Assembly: GCA_020137815.1 (NCBI GenBank)
Contig: CM035356.1
Span: 7,642,211-7,706,210, forward strand
Reading direction: 5' to 3'
Length of the DNA: 64,000 nucleotides
From: Hormiphora californensis
Lineage: Eukaryota; Ctenophora; Tentaculata; Cydippida; Pleurobrachiidae
The notes below the pieces were generated by a model that was not told the DNA's origin, made no database searches, and was given only the letters and a program-made list of their open reading frames with translations. The translations under genes and the position numbers were made by a program. Shown here in pieces: positions 33,911 through 51,401 of the stretch; position 1 is the stretch's first letter, and each line of letters opens with the position of its first letter.

Positions 33911-36900
33911 CTAGAGTAAGTAGATAAAGTAGTACCCGTGCTGTCACACAACACAAAAAGTGGGGTACACAAATATTAGAGGGTTTTTTACCTCAACATT
34001 TAGTTATGCGGAATATTTATGATCATAATGATCGAAATGATCAAAATGATTATAATCAAAATGATCACAATGATCAAAATGATCAAAATGATCGAAATGA
34101 TCGAAATGATCGAAATGATTCTGACAGCCAACGTGCATGCGTGGGCGACCAAATAACCTGCATTGTGGGTTTAATTTTCTCGATCGGCAGATTCTGCTCT
34201 GACCAGCCAAACGTACCATGCGTGGGTGACTAAATAAACTGCATGTGTGAGTTTAACTCACCCAATACCCGCTCCACCGGGTAACATGGTGGGGGCGAAT
34301 GAGTCTGCTGCATATGCAGCACATGTGGTACATGCAGCATATCAAAGACCTCCCCCAACGGGGGAGGTCATTGTGAGCATGAAATCCGGATTAATTGATT
34401 GAAATCTGGATTAATTGATTCATATGATTCATATGATTTGCGTGAAATCATATGAATCATATGGATCATATGAAAGTAAAACACGGGCGTCATCTCAAGT
34501 TTGTACTATGTGTATAACTGCACCTAACTATACCTCGTTTTATATCAAAGTGTCTAAGTGTAATAAGTGAAACATGGGAAATATACAGGTCACTTGAAAT
34601 TTCAATGTGTGTATGAAATCCGGATTAATTAATTGAAATCCGGATTAATTGATTCATATGATTCATATGATTTGCGTGAAATAATATGAAGCATATGGAT
34701 CATATAAAAATAAAAAAAAAGGTTTTTTAAAAGATATGGACAAACTGTGGGATATCATAGATCATAATGATCAAAATGATGAACAAAATGATCGAAATGA
34801 TCAAAATGATCAAAATGTTGATCAAAAATAACGATTAAAATGATCAAAAATGATGGCCATTAAAATCAAAATGATCAAAAATGATGATCATAATGATCAA
34901 AATGATCAAAAATGTTGGTCATTAAAGTCAAAATGATCAAAAATGATGGTCATTAAAATCATTATGATCAAAATGATCAAAATTATGATCAAAATGATCA
35001 AGAATGGTGATCAAAATGATCGAAATGATCAAAAATCCGGATTATTTTGATATATATTATTATATATATTATGTCGTGAAATCATATGAAATCATATGAA
35101 TCATATGGATCATATGAAAGTAAAAAGATATGACAACTCTTGGATCAAAAATGATCAAAATGATCTGAATAATGATTAAAATGATCAAAAATAATGATCA
35201 TAATGATCAAAAATAATGATAATAATGATCATAATGATCAAAAATAATGATAATAATGATCAAAATGATCAAAAATGTTGGTCATTAAAGTCAAAATGAT
35301 GATCAAAATGATCAAAAATGATGGTCATTAAAATCATAATGATCAAAATGATCAAAATGATCAAAAATAATGATCAAAATATTGATCAAAAATAATGATA
35401 ATAATGATCAAAATGATCAAAAATGTTGGTCATTAAAGTCAAAATGATGATCAAAATGATCAAAAATGATGGTCATTAAAATCATAATGATCAAAATGAT
35501 TAAAATGATCAAAAATAATGATAATAATGATCAAAATAATCATAGTTATCATAATACAGTCGGACCCCGATTTAGGGACACCCTCGGGGGAAAGGCTCTT
35601 GTCCACTAAATCGGGGTGTCCACTAAATCGGGGTCAAATAAGGTTAATTTCCTATATCGGGGGAAAAAAATCCTGTCCCTAAATCGGGGTGCCACTAAAT
35701 CGGGGGGCCCTAAATCGGGGTCCGACTGTATTATGATAACTATGATTATTTTGATCATTATTATCATTATTTTTGATCATTTTAATCATTTTGATCATTA
35801 TGATTTTAATGACCATCATTTTTGATCATTTTGATCATCATTTTGACTTTAATGACCAACATTTTTGATCATTTTGATCATTATTATCATTATTTTTGAT
35901 CAATATTTTGATCATTATTTTTGATCATTTTGATCATTTTGATCATTATGATTTAATGACCATCATTTTTGATCATTTTGATCATCATTTTGACTTTAAT
36001 GACCAACATTTTTGATCATTTTGATCATTATTATCATTATTTTTGATCATTATGATCATTATTATCATTATTTTTGATCATTATGATCATTATTTTGATC
36101 ATTTTAATCATTATTCAGATCATTTTGATCATTTTTGATCCAAGAGTTGTCATATCTTTTTACTTTCATATGATCCATATGATTCATATGATTTCATATG
36201 ATTTCACGACATAATATATATAATAATATATATCAAAAATAATCCGGATTTTTGATCATTTCGATCATTTTGATCACCATTCTTGATCATTTTGATCATA
36301 ATTTTGATCATTTTGATCATAATGATTTTAATGACCATCATTTTGATCATTTTGACTTTAATGACCAACATTTTTGATCATTTTGATCATTATGATCATC
36401 ATTTTTGATCATTTTGATTTTAATGGCCATCATTTTTGATCATTTTAATCATTATTTTTGATCAACATTTTGATCATTTTGATCATTTCGATCATTTTGT
36501 TCATCATTTTGATCATTATGATCTATGATATCCCACAGTTTGTCCATATCTTTTAAAAAACCTTTTTTTTATTTTTATATGATCCATATGCTTCATATTA
36601 TTTCACGCAAATCATATGAATCATATGAATCAATTAATCCGGATTTCAATTAATTAATCCGGATTTCATACACACATTGAAATTTCAAGTGACCTGTATA
36701 TTTCCCATGTTTCACTTATTACACTTAGACACTTTGATATAAAACGAGGTATAGTTAGGTGCAGTTATACACATAGTACAAACTTGAGATGACGCCCGTG
36801 TTTTACTTTCATATGATCCATATGATTCATATGATTTCACGCAAATCATATGAATCATATGAATCAATTAATCCAGATTTCAATCAATTAATCCGGATTT

Positions 36901-37357
36901 CATGCTCACAATGACCTCCCCCGTTGGGGGAGGTCTTTGAATCTGCTGCATGTACCACATGTGCTGCATATGCAGCAGACTCATTCGCCCCACCATGTTA
37001 CCCGGTGGAGCGGGTATTGGGTTGAGTTAAACTCACACATGCAGTTTAATTAGTCACCCACGCATGTACGTTTGGCTGTCAGAGCAGAATCTGCCGATCG
37101 AGAAAATTAAACCCACACATGCAGGTTATTTGGTCGCCCACGCATGCACGTTTGGCTGTCAGAATCATTTCGATCATTTCGATCATTTCGATAATTTTGA
37201 TCATTTTGATCATTGTGATCATTTTGATTATAATCATTTTGATCATTTCGATCATTATGATCATAAATATTCCGCATAACTAAATGTTGAGGTAAAAACC
37301 CTCAATATTTGTGTACCCCACTTTTTGGTGTGACAGCGGTACTACTTTATCTACTAC

Positions 37358-37358
<1 letters not shown>
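33911..37358. repeat. 3.45 kb palindrome of ATGATCAAA-type repeats
   Basis: The left end (TAGATAAAGTAGTACC...) and right end (...GGTACTACTTTATCTA) are complementary, and similarity continues inward to the centre near 35640. The arms hold unique blocks (around 34130-34330 and 36900-37160), CATATGATTCATATGATT blocks and long runs of diverged AAAATGATCAAA units. A 175 bp DNA transposon copy sits at the centre. (GA)n tracts lie at both outer borders. The right arm has an extra partial duplication near 37060-37160. No coding sequence is seen. Confidence 0.8.
35555..35730. mobile_element. Pogo/Tigger-like MITE at the palindrome centre
   Basis: It begins TACAGTCGGACCCCGATTTA and ends with the complement TAAATCGGGGTCCGACTGTA, flanked by TA. 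The CAGTCGGACC... end with a TA target resembles pogo-type Tc1/mariner elements. Partial relatives lie at about 52200-52290, 52854-52935 and 57210-57290. It has no coding capacity. Confidence 0.65.
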
Positions 37359-43071
<5,713 letters not shown>

Positions 43072-43107
43072 CGACTGTGAAAATACTGCAGTGCTTCCAT
43101 TCTTCAT
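43072..43107 (-). CDS. Possible first coding exon of a minus-strand gene (weak)
   Basis: A good GTAAGTG donor is preceded by a 12-codon frame beginning with ATG (MKNGSTAVFSQS). In another frame, an exon opening just after AATGCTCTGATAAG (up to 43113) would encode RNEEWKHCSIFTV, which resembles the RNRWKK ends of gene A. Both readings are too short to decide. Confidence 0.2.
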
Positions 43108-43117
43108 TCCTCACTTA

Positions 43118-43138
43118 TCAGAGCATTGGCCTGACAGT
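43118..43138. repeat. Copy of dispersed motif AGAGCATTGGCCTGAC
   Basis: It matches the copies near 19755 and 26925 and lies just upstream, on the minus strand, of the weak exon at 43072-43107. Confidence 0.5.
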
Positions 43139-44401
43139 TCCTCACTTCACGCTCCAAGTTCTCCGAGATGATAGACATTCATGAAGTCTTGCCAAACGAT
43201 AGCTGAACCATGTGTTACAACGCATTCGTCACTTCAAAGTCATGGCTTCAAAGTGAATACTGAATAATTGTTTTATAAACAGAAGGCGAGGGAACTGAAG
43301 GATTCTACGATATACTGCAAGGTGTTTCTAGAGCCTGATAGGACCTCCGAGGAGAGATTGGAAAGGAGAAGAACTCTACAGACTCTGTGATTTGAGAGTG
43401 TCACATCCTGAGGGACGTTACGTGATAAGACGTGGAGTGATTCAGTGTGTGTAGAACTCCGGGTGTTGCCTGTTATAGCGGGATTTTCCTGCGTTGGCAA
43501 AGCCCTTGATTGGGTGTGTGTAAATATTTGGTTTTCATTGTTTTCCGTTCCCTTTCTAAATTTTACCCCGATACAAAAAACAGTAATTATTTAAGTTATT
43601 TCATACCGTATACCTTGCCATGCTATTATAGCACGCGATACTAAAGCACACTTTTTCAGCTAGATCAGGCTAAACATGTGCTTATATTACCCGAGCGCTA
43701 CGTAAAGTGTGCATCCCGTTACAGTAACGCGTTATACCGTTTCTCCACTGCAAGCAGCCGTGTCAAGGATTTAGAGACGAATTGTATGTTGACCTAAGAA
43801 CCCTGAATCACAGACTCAAGGATTTAGAGACGTATCCCTGTTAAGAAGGGATCAATGCAGGAATACTGTATGAAGGACCTGGGAGACGCTGTGATTCGTT
43901 GGTTTGATGAATTTCCTTAATTTAGAATTGACATACTCGAGGAAGTTGATTTAAAAAATGGGGCGAATCGTTTTGAAACCAAAGATTGAGTAAAGGAAGG
44001 ACCGAAAGTGATGAAGAATCGGGGAGACTGAGAAAATAATTATTTGTAATCTTAGTTCTCTTTATTATTATTATTATCATTATCTCTATCTTCATTATAG
44101 AGAGAAATAATTCTTTTGTCACGCGTGAATAAGGATATCCGGAGAAAGGGTGAAAGAGAAGTAGCACTTCATTTTGAACCATTTCCCCGGGCCCAATTGC
44201 TTAACCAAAGAACTTGATAGATTGCTCGTGAACCTGTTTCAATGTCACCAAGTACAATTTACATCAGTTTGTAGTTGCCGGATCAGCACTGCATCTCTCA
44301 GCTTTATCTCTAGCCTCGGGGGGGGGGGGGGGTCTAGCCTCGCTACTGCATCTAATTTCTGCAATCCAATCCTTGGTTTGCTGCTTTTTTAAATTGCCGG
44401 C
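43139..44401. other. Stretch with no supported gene; poly-G tract
   Basis: The minus-strand frame at 43273-43500 (75 codons with its own stop) has ordinary composition but no splice or family support. A run of 15 G lies at 44318-44332. Confidence 0.4.
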
Positions 44402-44403
44402 TC

Positions 44404-44414
44404 TTATATATATA
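44404..44414 (+). promoter_or_regulatory. Possible TATA box of the LDLa-GPCR gene
   Basis: TTATATATATA lies about 190 bases upstream of the chosen ATG at 44598. The placement is plausible, but TA-rich runs are common in this window. Confidence 0.25.
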
Positions 44415-44597
44415 CACAGACGTTTGGTTGTCAAGCAGTAAGGGACGCAGGTGGTAGATTGCCTCAAAATATACATTGGGAATCGCTTTCTGAATTTCAG
44501 AACTATTTTATGAACATAGGTCATAGTGCAACAGCCAACAAGCCCTTCTTTTATAGATAAGAGCAAACAACTACATAGCCGATATAACTCTGTGAAC

Positions 44598-47500
44598 ATG
44601 GCCCTCGTGTTTACTGTAAGGGTTATTTCATTGGTTTTAATGATGTACGTCATGTCACCTGAACCAGCTACTGAACCTGAATCGAACTGTGAAGTTGTTG
44701 AAGTGAATGGCTACCTACACGAACAGTGCGGTGTGAGAAATGGTAAACAGTTATTCAAGTGCCCCTGGTCTGGGTCAGATAAACTTTACCATTTACTTAC
44801 TGATAATGAAATAAATAAATACTGTGAATATTTTAGGATAATGTTTTAATTATGCACTGAACTGCTGTAGACATCACCCACTCACTTCACCCACACACAA
44901 CACCCACACACATGACCAAGCCTGTACGACAGGTTATTGATCACCGGCTGTATTACAGCACGAGAGAGCCGTCACTAGTATCGTGCAGTGATCCGAGGAT
45001 CATGATAACAATTAATATGACGTGATCAACTGCTATAGCCCAACTGTTCATTCTGAGAATTCTGATACAAAGATATTATTTGCCGTACTGATATATGAGG
45101 TAACTCCAACCCCCCAGTTTCATCTCCTTGTTTAACATGGGAGTTACCAAGGGAATCCACTGAGTTCGATTAATCTAGGCACATACCCACAGTACTATTC
45201 GAATTGGCGTATCTTTATATCAGGAATCTCGGATAGCAACAATCCTTGTGTTTTATGAATGAACAGTCAGGCTATAGCAGTTGATCACGTCATATTAATT
45301 GTTATCATGATCCTCGGATCACTGCACGATACTAGTGACGGCTCTCTCGTGCTGTAATACAGCCGGTGATCAATAACCTGTCGTACAGGCTTGGTCATGT
45401 GTGTGGGTGTTGTGTGTGGGTGAAGTGAGTGGGTGATGTCTACAGCAGTTCAGTGCATAATTAAAACATTATCCTTGATACGTGAGCACTGCTGATAATA
45501 AGAGCCCTGTCTATACGCCTAATCTGTTCAGATAGCAATAAAACACAAGGATTGTTGCTATCCGAGATTCCTGATATAAAGATACGCCAATTCGAATAGT
45601 ACTGTGGGTATGTGCCTAGATTAATCGAACTCAGTGGATTCCCTTGGTAACTCCCATGTTAAACAAGGAGATGAAACTGGGGGGTTGGAGTTACCTCATA
45701 TATCAGTACGGCAAATAATATCTTTGTATCAGAATTCTCAGAATGAACAGTTGGGCTATAGCAGTTGATCACGTCATATTAATTGTTATCATGATCCTCG
45801 GATCACTGCACGATACTAGTGACGGCTCTCTCGTGCTGTAATACAGCCGGTGATCAATAACCTGTCGTACAGGCTTGGTCATGTGTGTGGGTGTTGTGTG
45901 TGGGTGAAGTGAGTGGGTGATGTCTACAGCAGTTCAGTGCATAATTAAAACATTATCCTTGATACGTGAGCACTGCTGATAATAAGAGCCCTGTCTATAC
46001 GCCTAATCTGTTCAGATAGCAATAAAACACAAGGATTGTTGCTATCCGAGATTCCTGATATAAAGATACGCCAATTCGAATAGTACTGTGGGTATGTGCC
46101 TAGATTAATCGAACTCAGTGGATTCCCTTGGTAACTCCCATGTTAAACAAGGAGATGAAACTGGGGGGTTGGAGTTACCTCATATATCAGTACGGCAAAT
46201 AATATCTTTGTATCAGAATTCTCAGAATGAACAGTTGGGCTATAGCAGTTGATCACGTCATATTAATTGTGAATATTTTCTGCCCACAAAACGCTGCCCA
46301 AATGACCCGGGAGTTTACCAGGCATGCGGACATGATGGTTGTTCAGTGTACAGAGAACTGAACGGGACAACCCTCCTCTGTGGAACGTACACCTGCCAAC
46401 ATAATAAGTTAAATTATGTCTATGGTGGTAGCTATGGTGAGAAGGTAGCTCACTGTGAACCTAATTACCATTGTGACGGGGACTTGAACATGATAGGTTG
46501 TGATGGTATAAGATGGTGTGATGGGGTATGTGGTAGTTGGTGGAACTGTGAAGATGAGTCATACTGTAACGGTGTTCAGTATGGTGTACAGTGTGGGGAC
46601 AAATGGGTGCGTCCTCGCTTGATGTGTGATGGCTATTCAGATTGTCCCAATGGAGAAGATGAAATTGGGTGCTTCAATTGGACTACTGCTGACCATACCA
46701 CATGTATTACTAAGCGGGGGACTAAACAACGTATCAAGATCCAGCAAAGTATGCGGTGCTTCAGGCCAAAATATTCAATATGTACCAATCGGCAGGATCA
46801 TACCAACTGCAGTGATCCTGATAGAGTTGCAATGCAGTGTCTGTCAGAGGGATACCCAACAAACATTTCCATCTGGGGATACTGTGAGGGATATGAAGAT
46901 CTTTGTGATGATAATTACAATAATAAGTGCTTAGAACCTGAACTGGGGTGTACTATCCATAAAGGACAAAAGTGTGATGGACACGTTGATTGTAAATTTA
47001 AAACAGACGAAATCTGCACAAGTCTCACTAACATTAGTTGTGTTCGAACATTCCGATCACAGCACATGGAAAGGAATACTCCACTCAGGATACCATTGGA
47101 ATGGGTTATGGACGACCAGATTGATTGCCTGGATGGGACAGATGAAGATCCAGACCAATGGAAAAAGTGTGTATCAGGAAACATCACCCATTACATAGAT
47201 CCCGAATCGGATTGTCAGCAGGTCCTCCTATGCCCGTCAGGAGACAAATTTGGGAAATTTATAGATCTTGCTAAACTTTGCGATGGAGTTAAAACGTGTT
47301 CTATTGAAAACGAACTTTGTGCAGCGGTCAATAATTTTGGAATTGAAGGAGTTGCTCGCACCGCTCGTATTACAAATAATGGTCAGCGGATACTGCTACC
47401 TTGCGTATCGGGAGGAAGTGAGAACTCATCAAGCCAACTGACTAACTGTACGACGATAGAACACAAGACCGGACTCGCACAAACAGTTCTTGATGTCCAG

Positions 47501-49831
47501 AAACCTGTGATGATCATACTACCCAAAGAAAGGATAAACTGTTCACATTTGTATGGAGAAAACTATGTGTATGCGGCATGCAACAAACGTTGTCTGGATG
47601 CTGAATGCCCTCTCATCGATGTACCTGGAGACACTTGTCACAACAAAGTTGAATACAGAGTCCGAGCTCTCACAAAGAATAACACGCTAACAACCTTGCT
47701 GAAAATCGAAAACGGTACAGAATCTCACAAGTACGACAAACAGATTTTCCCATGCGTCAACAAAAATTGTGTCCGATATGCAGAAGTATGTGACCTTAAA
47801 GACGACTGCGGGGATGGTTCTGATGAGAAAAACTGTGAAAACAATTTTAAATGCAGCTCTAGTTATACTTATCTGAACTTGTCACAAGTGTGCAATGGAG
47901 TGGTGAGTTGTAGGGACTACTCTGACGAATGCCAGCCTCAATGCCCACCAAGCAACAAAAACATCTTTGCAAACAACCACCTACGGACTGCCAGCTACAT
48001 GATGGGAGCCATGTCAACGGTGCTTAACATTGTTTCTCTTGTGAGATCAGGTTCTAAGCTTACCCAACAAGAAACATATGAAATGTTTCTAAACCAATTA
48101 ACCATCCTTATGATCAATCTCGGAGACTTGTTCATAGGAGTTTATCTCATTACAATATCATACTTTGACTACATCAAATCTGATGGTAGTTATTGTCGGA
48201 ATCGGCATTTTTGGTTCAGTTCTACGGAGTGCTCCTTCCTTGGGGTTCTGAGCACCACTGGATCTCAACTTTCTCTGTTTGCAATGACAGTCCTGGGAGT
48301 TACTAGAGTTACTAACGTGGGGAACCTAGTCCTTCGAGACTGCCAAACCTTCAAGTCCACAGTTAAACTAGGATTACTTGCAGCCGGCCCGATCTTGGCA
48401 AGCTTGTTGGTAGCCATTACCCCAGTTTTACCCATATTTGAGGACTACTTTGTCAACGGCCTATACTATGGAAATTCTCCGTTATTTGTCGGGCCTGTTG
48501 ACAAGCCCCGGCATTTTGCAGCTTTTCGGGTGTATTTTGGTGAAAAATCCAGTTCATGGAGTAACGAATCATCTTGGGGAGAGATAAGATTGGCAGTTGC
48601 TAAAATGTTCTCAAGTGACTCTAAAATAAAAGGTAAAATCATTAGAACAGTTCCAAGACCATTGCACCATTGAATGAAAAGTTACACCCACACGGGTTGA
48701 CAATTGACTGCGTTTCTGGCGGCGCTTTTTGAGGGGGGGGGGGGGGGGGGCAGTGATAAACTGTCACACCAAGTGTGTTTAGGGTCTAACAACTCCCATT
48801 ACATACCGGATATTTGTTTTCAGAGATGAAAGGCGATACTGTTCACTTCTACGGCAACGACGGTGTTTGTATCTTCAAGTACCTAGTGAGAAGAGATGAT
48901 CCACAGTGGATCTTCTCAAGCTCTGTCCTGCTGATGAATTGCCTTTGTTTCCTGTTCATCTCCATCAGTTACATTCTCATTGGCTACAAAATAAACTTGT
49001 CAGGTAGGGGACCAACCAATAATATTTGCAAAACAAACTGCTAGAATTGGTTTGTTTTAATAAGATTAATTTTTTAAGAATTTTTCTCATCAATGGACAA
49101 CTACTATGCCCCCTCGCTTTATGAACCAATTAAAATCGTTCTTGGTTTCATTGTTCACACCAATGGTGTTGGCGGGTGTGACATGACATCAAAGACGCTC
49201 ATTTACTCATTTAGACGTTTCGGCTGTACCGAGTTTGAAACTTTCATCAACTACAACGTAAAACTATTTATTGAGCATTATTGATAATGGCCGTACAGCC
49301 GGAACGTCTAAATGAGCGTCTTTGATGTCATGTCACACCCGCCAACACCATTGGTGTGAACAATGAAACCAAGAATTACTACCCCACCAGCCTCCACCAT
49401 CTCCAAACAATTAAAATCGGTTATTGGTCAATTTAACAAATTATTTTTTCTCAGGCAGGAACAGCGGCCGTGCTGGTGGAAACGATCGGGTGCTGCAAAT
49501 AAAAATCATGGCCATCATCGTAACGGATTTCTTTTGCTGGATCCCTCTGGGTGTTGTGGCTTTCCTACATCTAGCAGAAGAGATTGATGCCACGAGCTGG
49601 TATCCATTTTTCTCCATCTTGATTCTGCCGATCAATTCTGTCATCAACCCTTTCCTTTACGAGTCGAACTTCTACTTGAGGATCTTTAGTGCCACTGCGA
49701 GGTTCCCAGTCAGGGTTGCACGACGAATCTGGTCGTTCATCCAGGTTAGGGAGTGGGACTTTCTGAGAATTCCGGATGTCATGGAAACGGTGGCATCTGG
49801 CGCTTCTGGTACTGCAACCACTGCGGTCTAG
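44598..49831 (+). CDS. LDLa-repeat GPCR (GRL101 / relaxin-receptor-like)
   Basis: A cell-surface receptor in three exons: exon 1 44598-48632 (interrupted by the insertion at 44835-46279), exon 2 48824-49003 and exon 3 49455-49831. Introns are GT-AG and in phase. Leaving out the insertion gives about 1048 residues. The N-terminus MALVFTVRVISLVLMMYVMS is a likely signal peptide; an upstream ATG at 44526 is in frame but would bury it. The long Cys-rich ectodomain has about six LDLa-like modules, clearest in LMCDGYSDCPNGEDEIGC and VCDLKDDCGDGSDEKNC. Seven membrane segments follow from about 47995. Exon 3 carries FFCWIP (TM6) and INSVINPFLY (NPxxY, TM7), typical of the relaxin/glycoprotein-hormone receptor branch. 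The TM3 DRY motif is replaced by VTRV. No leucine-rich repeats are seen, unlike GRL101 or RXFP. The ligand is unknown. Confidence 0.88.
44835..46279. repeat. Inverted + tandem 484 bp repeat block splitting GPCR exon 1
   Basis: The reading frame stops at 44834 and resumes at 46280, with TGTGAATATTTT present once on each side (44823-44834 and 46268-46279). In between are an inverted copy of a unit (44835-45257), then forward copies repeating at exactly 484 bp (for example GCTATAGCAG at 45271, 45755 and 46239). The last copy is cut at the 12 bp repeat. No GT-AG pair would remove it cleanly at the direct repeat. It is either a foldback-type insertion with a 12 bp target duplication or an assembly artefact. 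Confidence 0.75.
48733..48750. repeat. Run of 18 G in GPCR intron 1
   Basis: This is one of the longest G runs in the window, located between exons 1 and 2 of the receptor. Confidence 0.9.
49138..49376. mobile_element. Palindromic MITE in GPCR intron 2
   Basis: CTTGGTTTCATTGTTCACAC at the left pairs with its complement at the right. The arms are about 100 bp and nearly perfect (through GGCGGGTGTGACATGACATC and TTTAGACGTTTC), around a short AT-rich loop. It has no coding capacity. The flanks share CAATTAAAATCG, which may reflect a local duplication. Confidence 0.7.
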
Positions 49832-50395
49832 GGAACTACCCGATGTGACTGGATAGCTTATAAGACGAATTACAGACGACATGTTAGACGAAACCATACA
49901 ACTGATAGGAAAGTCATTGAGTGACAACAGGGGGGATCTAGATAAAATTGTGATTCTGGATACAGATATTGATCATGAGAAAAGATATTGTTTTGATTAA
50001 TTATAGAACTGACAAGTGACAGTGTCTGCAGTTTGTTTTCATCAATCCGTGAACAAAAATGAAATGTTTGGTTTTGAAAAGAATGTTGGTTTTTGAAGTG
50101 CGAAATGTTATTTGAAGTGTGAAATATGTTATTTGAAGTGCGAAATGTTATTTCTTTATCTTTACTTTTTTCTCAAAATAATTTTATTTCGCGTCAGCGG
50201 TCTAATTTGGATAGAATATCCCAGTATCACAAGAATTGGAGGGAGGGGAGGCCGGGCCCCGGGGTGGGAGGGGAGGCCACATATTTTTTGCTAAAGAGTG
50301 GTAATAAAGCTGCTAACAGTTGGAAGAATTGAGAATGTAGAGGAGAATGGGCTGAGTCAAATGGGTCCCAGCTTGCTGTGTCAACTGTGTCACTT

Positions 50396-50501
50396 GCTAT
50401 CCTGGTTACTATCCTGGTTACTATCCTGGTTACTATCCTGGTTACTATCCTGGTTGCTATCCTGGTTGCTATCCTGGTTACTATCTTGGTTGCTATCCTG
50501 G
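50396..50501. repeat. 12 bp tandem repeat (TATCCTGGTTAC), about 9 copies
   Basis: Units differ mainly at one A/G position. Because the unit is a multiple of three, it gives an open frame of Ser-Trp-Leu-Leu repeats, which I do not consider a gene. Confidence 0.9.
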
Positions 50502-50887
50502 ATATATATGAGACGGAAGCAGTACCTAATCACCCTGTTTTGTAGGGTCATACAGGTTGTCTCACATGTTTAAACGACTCTAATTAGATAACTACAAAAG
50601 ATAGAAACTATCTGAAAGTTGAGACTGCAAATTTGGAAGATTATCCATGTCCACACAAGAAGTTTCATAGCCACAACCCTTCATATAAGGGCTGTGTTCA
50701 GATCCTCCTTTTTGTCACTTTAAAACGTCTTTTTTGACTGTTTTTCGGTGATTGGATTGTCAGAACATCACCCAAATGGCTACAGACACTTTTGGGCATG
50801 CATTAGTGAACTTAAAACCGGTTTCAAGATGATCCAAGCACTCCTTCCGTGGGCACGACCGCGCACCAATAGTGGTCCTGACTAAAT

Positions 50888-51401
50888 CCACTCAACCGTT
50901 TTGGTTAATTCAAAGTTTATCTGGTAGGAAATGTCAAGGCCTAACCCCACCATAAACCCCAGCCCTAACCCTGACCCTACTTTAGCCCTAACCCTGAAAG
51001 ACAGTTTGGCAGCATTCCAACACGCTGGCTTTATAAATCTTTCCACCGCGTTTTTAAACTTGAAACAGGGCCAGGGCCGGGTTTTATTTGTACGCCGCGC
51101 ACTACGATATATTCTGTCACGGCGCATTAATGCGTTTTACGCTGCCATTGAGCGCCGCGCGTCCTTGAAAGAGTGATATTTTTTTAAACCAGCCTTTTTC
51201 AAATTAAATTGTCCACCTGCTTCCTTAATCTTTGGCCAGCGTTAAAATCTGGAATCTGGATGTTTTGGGAGTGCTGACAAACGGTTTTTAGGGTTAGGGC
51301 TAAAGTAGGGTTAGGGTTAGGGTTGGGGTTTGGGTTGGGGTTAGGCCTTGACATTCCCTACCAGATAAACTTTGAATCAGCCAAAACGGTTGAGTGGTTT
51401 G
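50888..51401. repeat. Palindrome with TTAGGG-like arms
   Basis: CCACTCAACCGTTTTGG and AAAGTTTATCTGGTAGG near 50890-50935 are matched by complements near 51350-51400. The inner parts of the arms are CCCTAACCCTGACCCTA and GGGTTAGGGTTAGGG. The middle (51010-51280) is unique. This could be an old foldback element that captured or mimics telomeric repeats. Confidence 0.65.

Noticed and set aside
34004-34233. Asp-His-Phe repeat frames
   Set aside because: They come from the ATGATCAAA-type repeats of the palindrome arms.
43273-43500. 75-codon minus-strand frame
   Set aside because: Ordinary composition, but it ends in a stop with no acceptor that would join it to neighbours, and no family is recognised.
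50298-50573. Ser-Trp-Leu-Leu repeat protein
   Set aside because: It comes from a 12 bp tandem repeat that stays open because 12 is divisible by three. There is no other gene signal.
51301-51345. True chromosome end
   Set aside because: The TTAGGG-like run is short, degenerate, inside a palindrome and flanked by genes on both sides.
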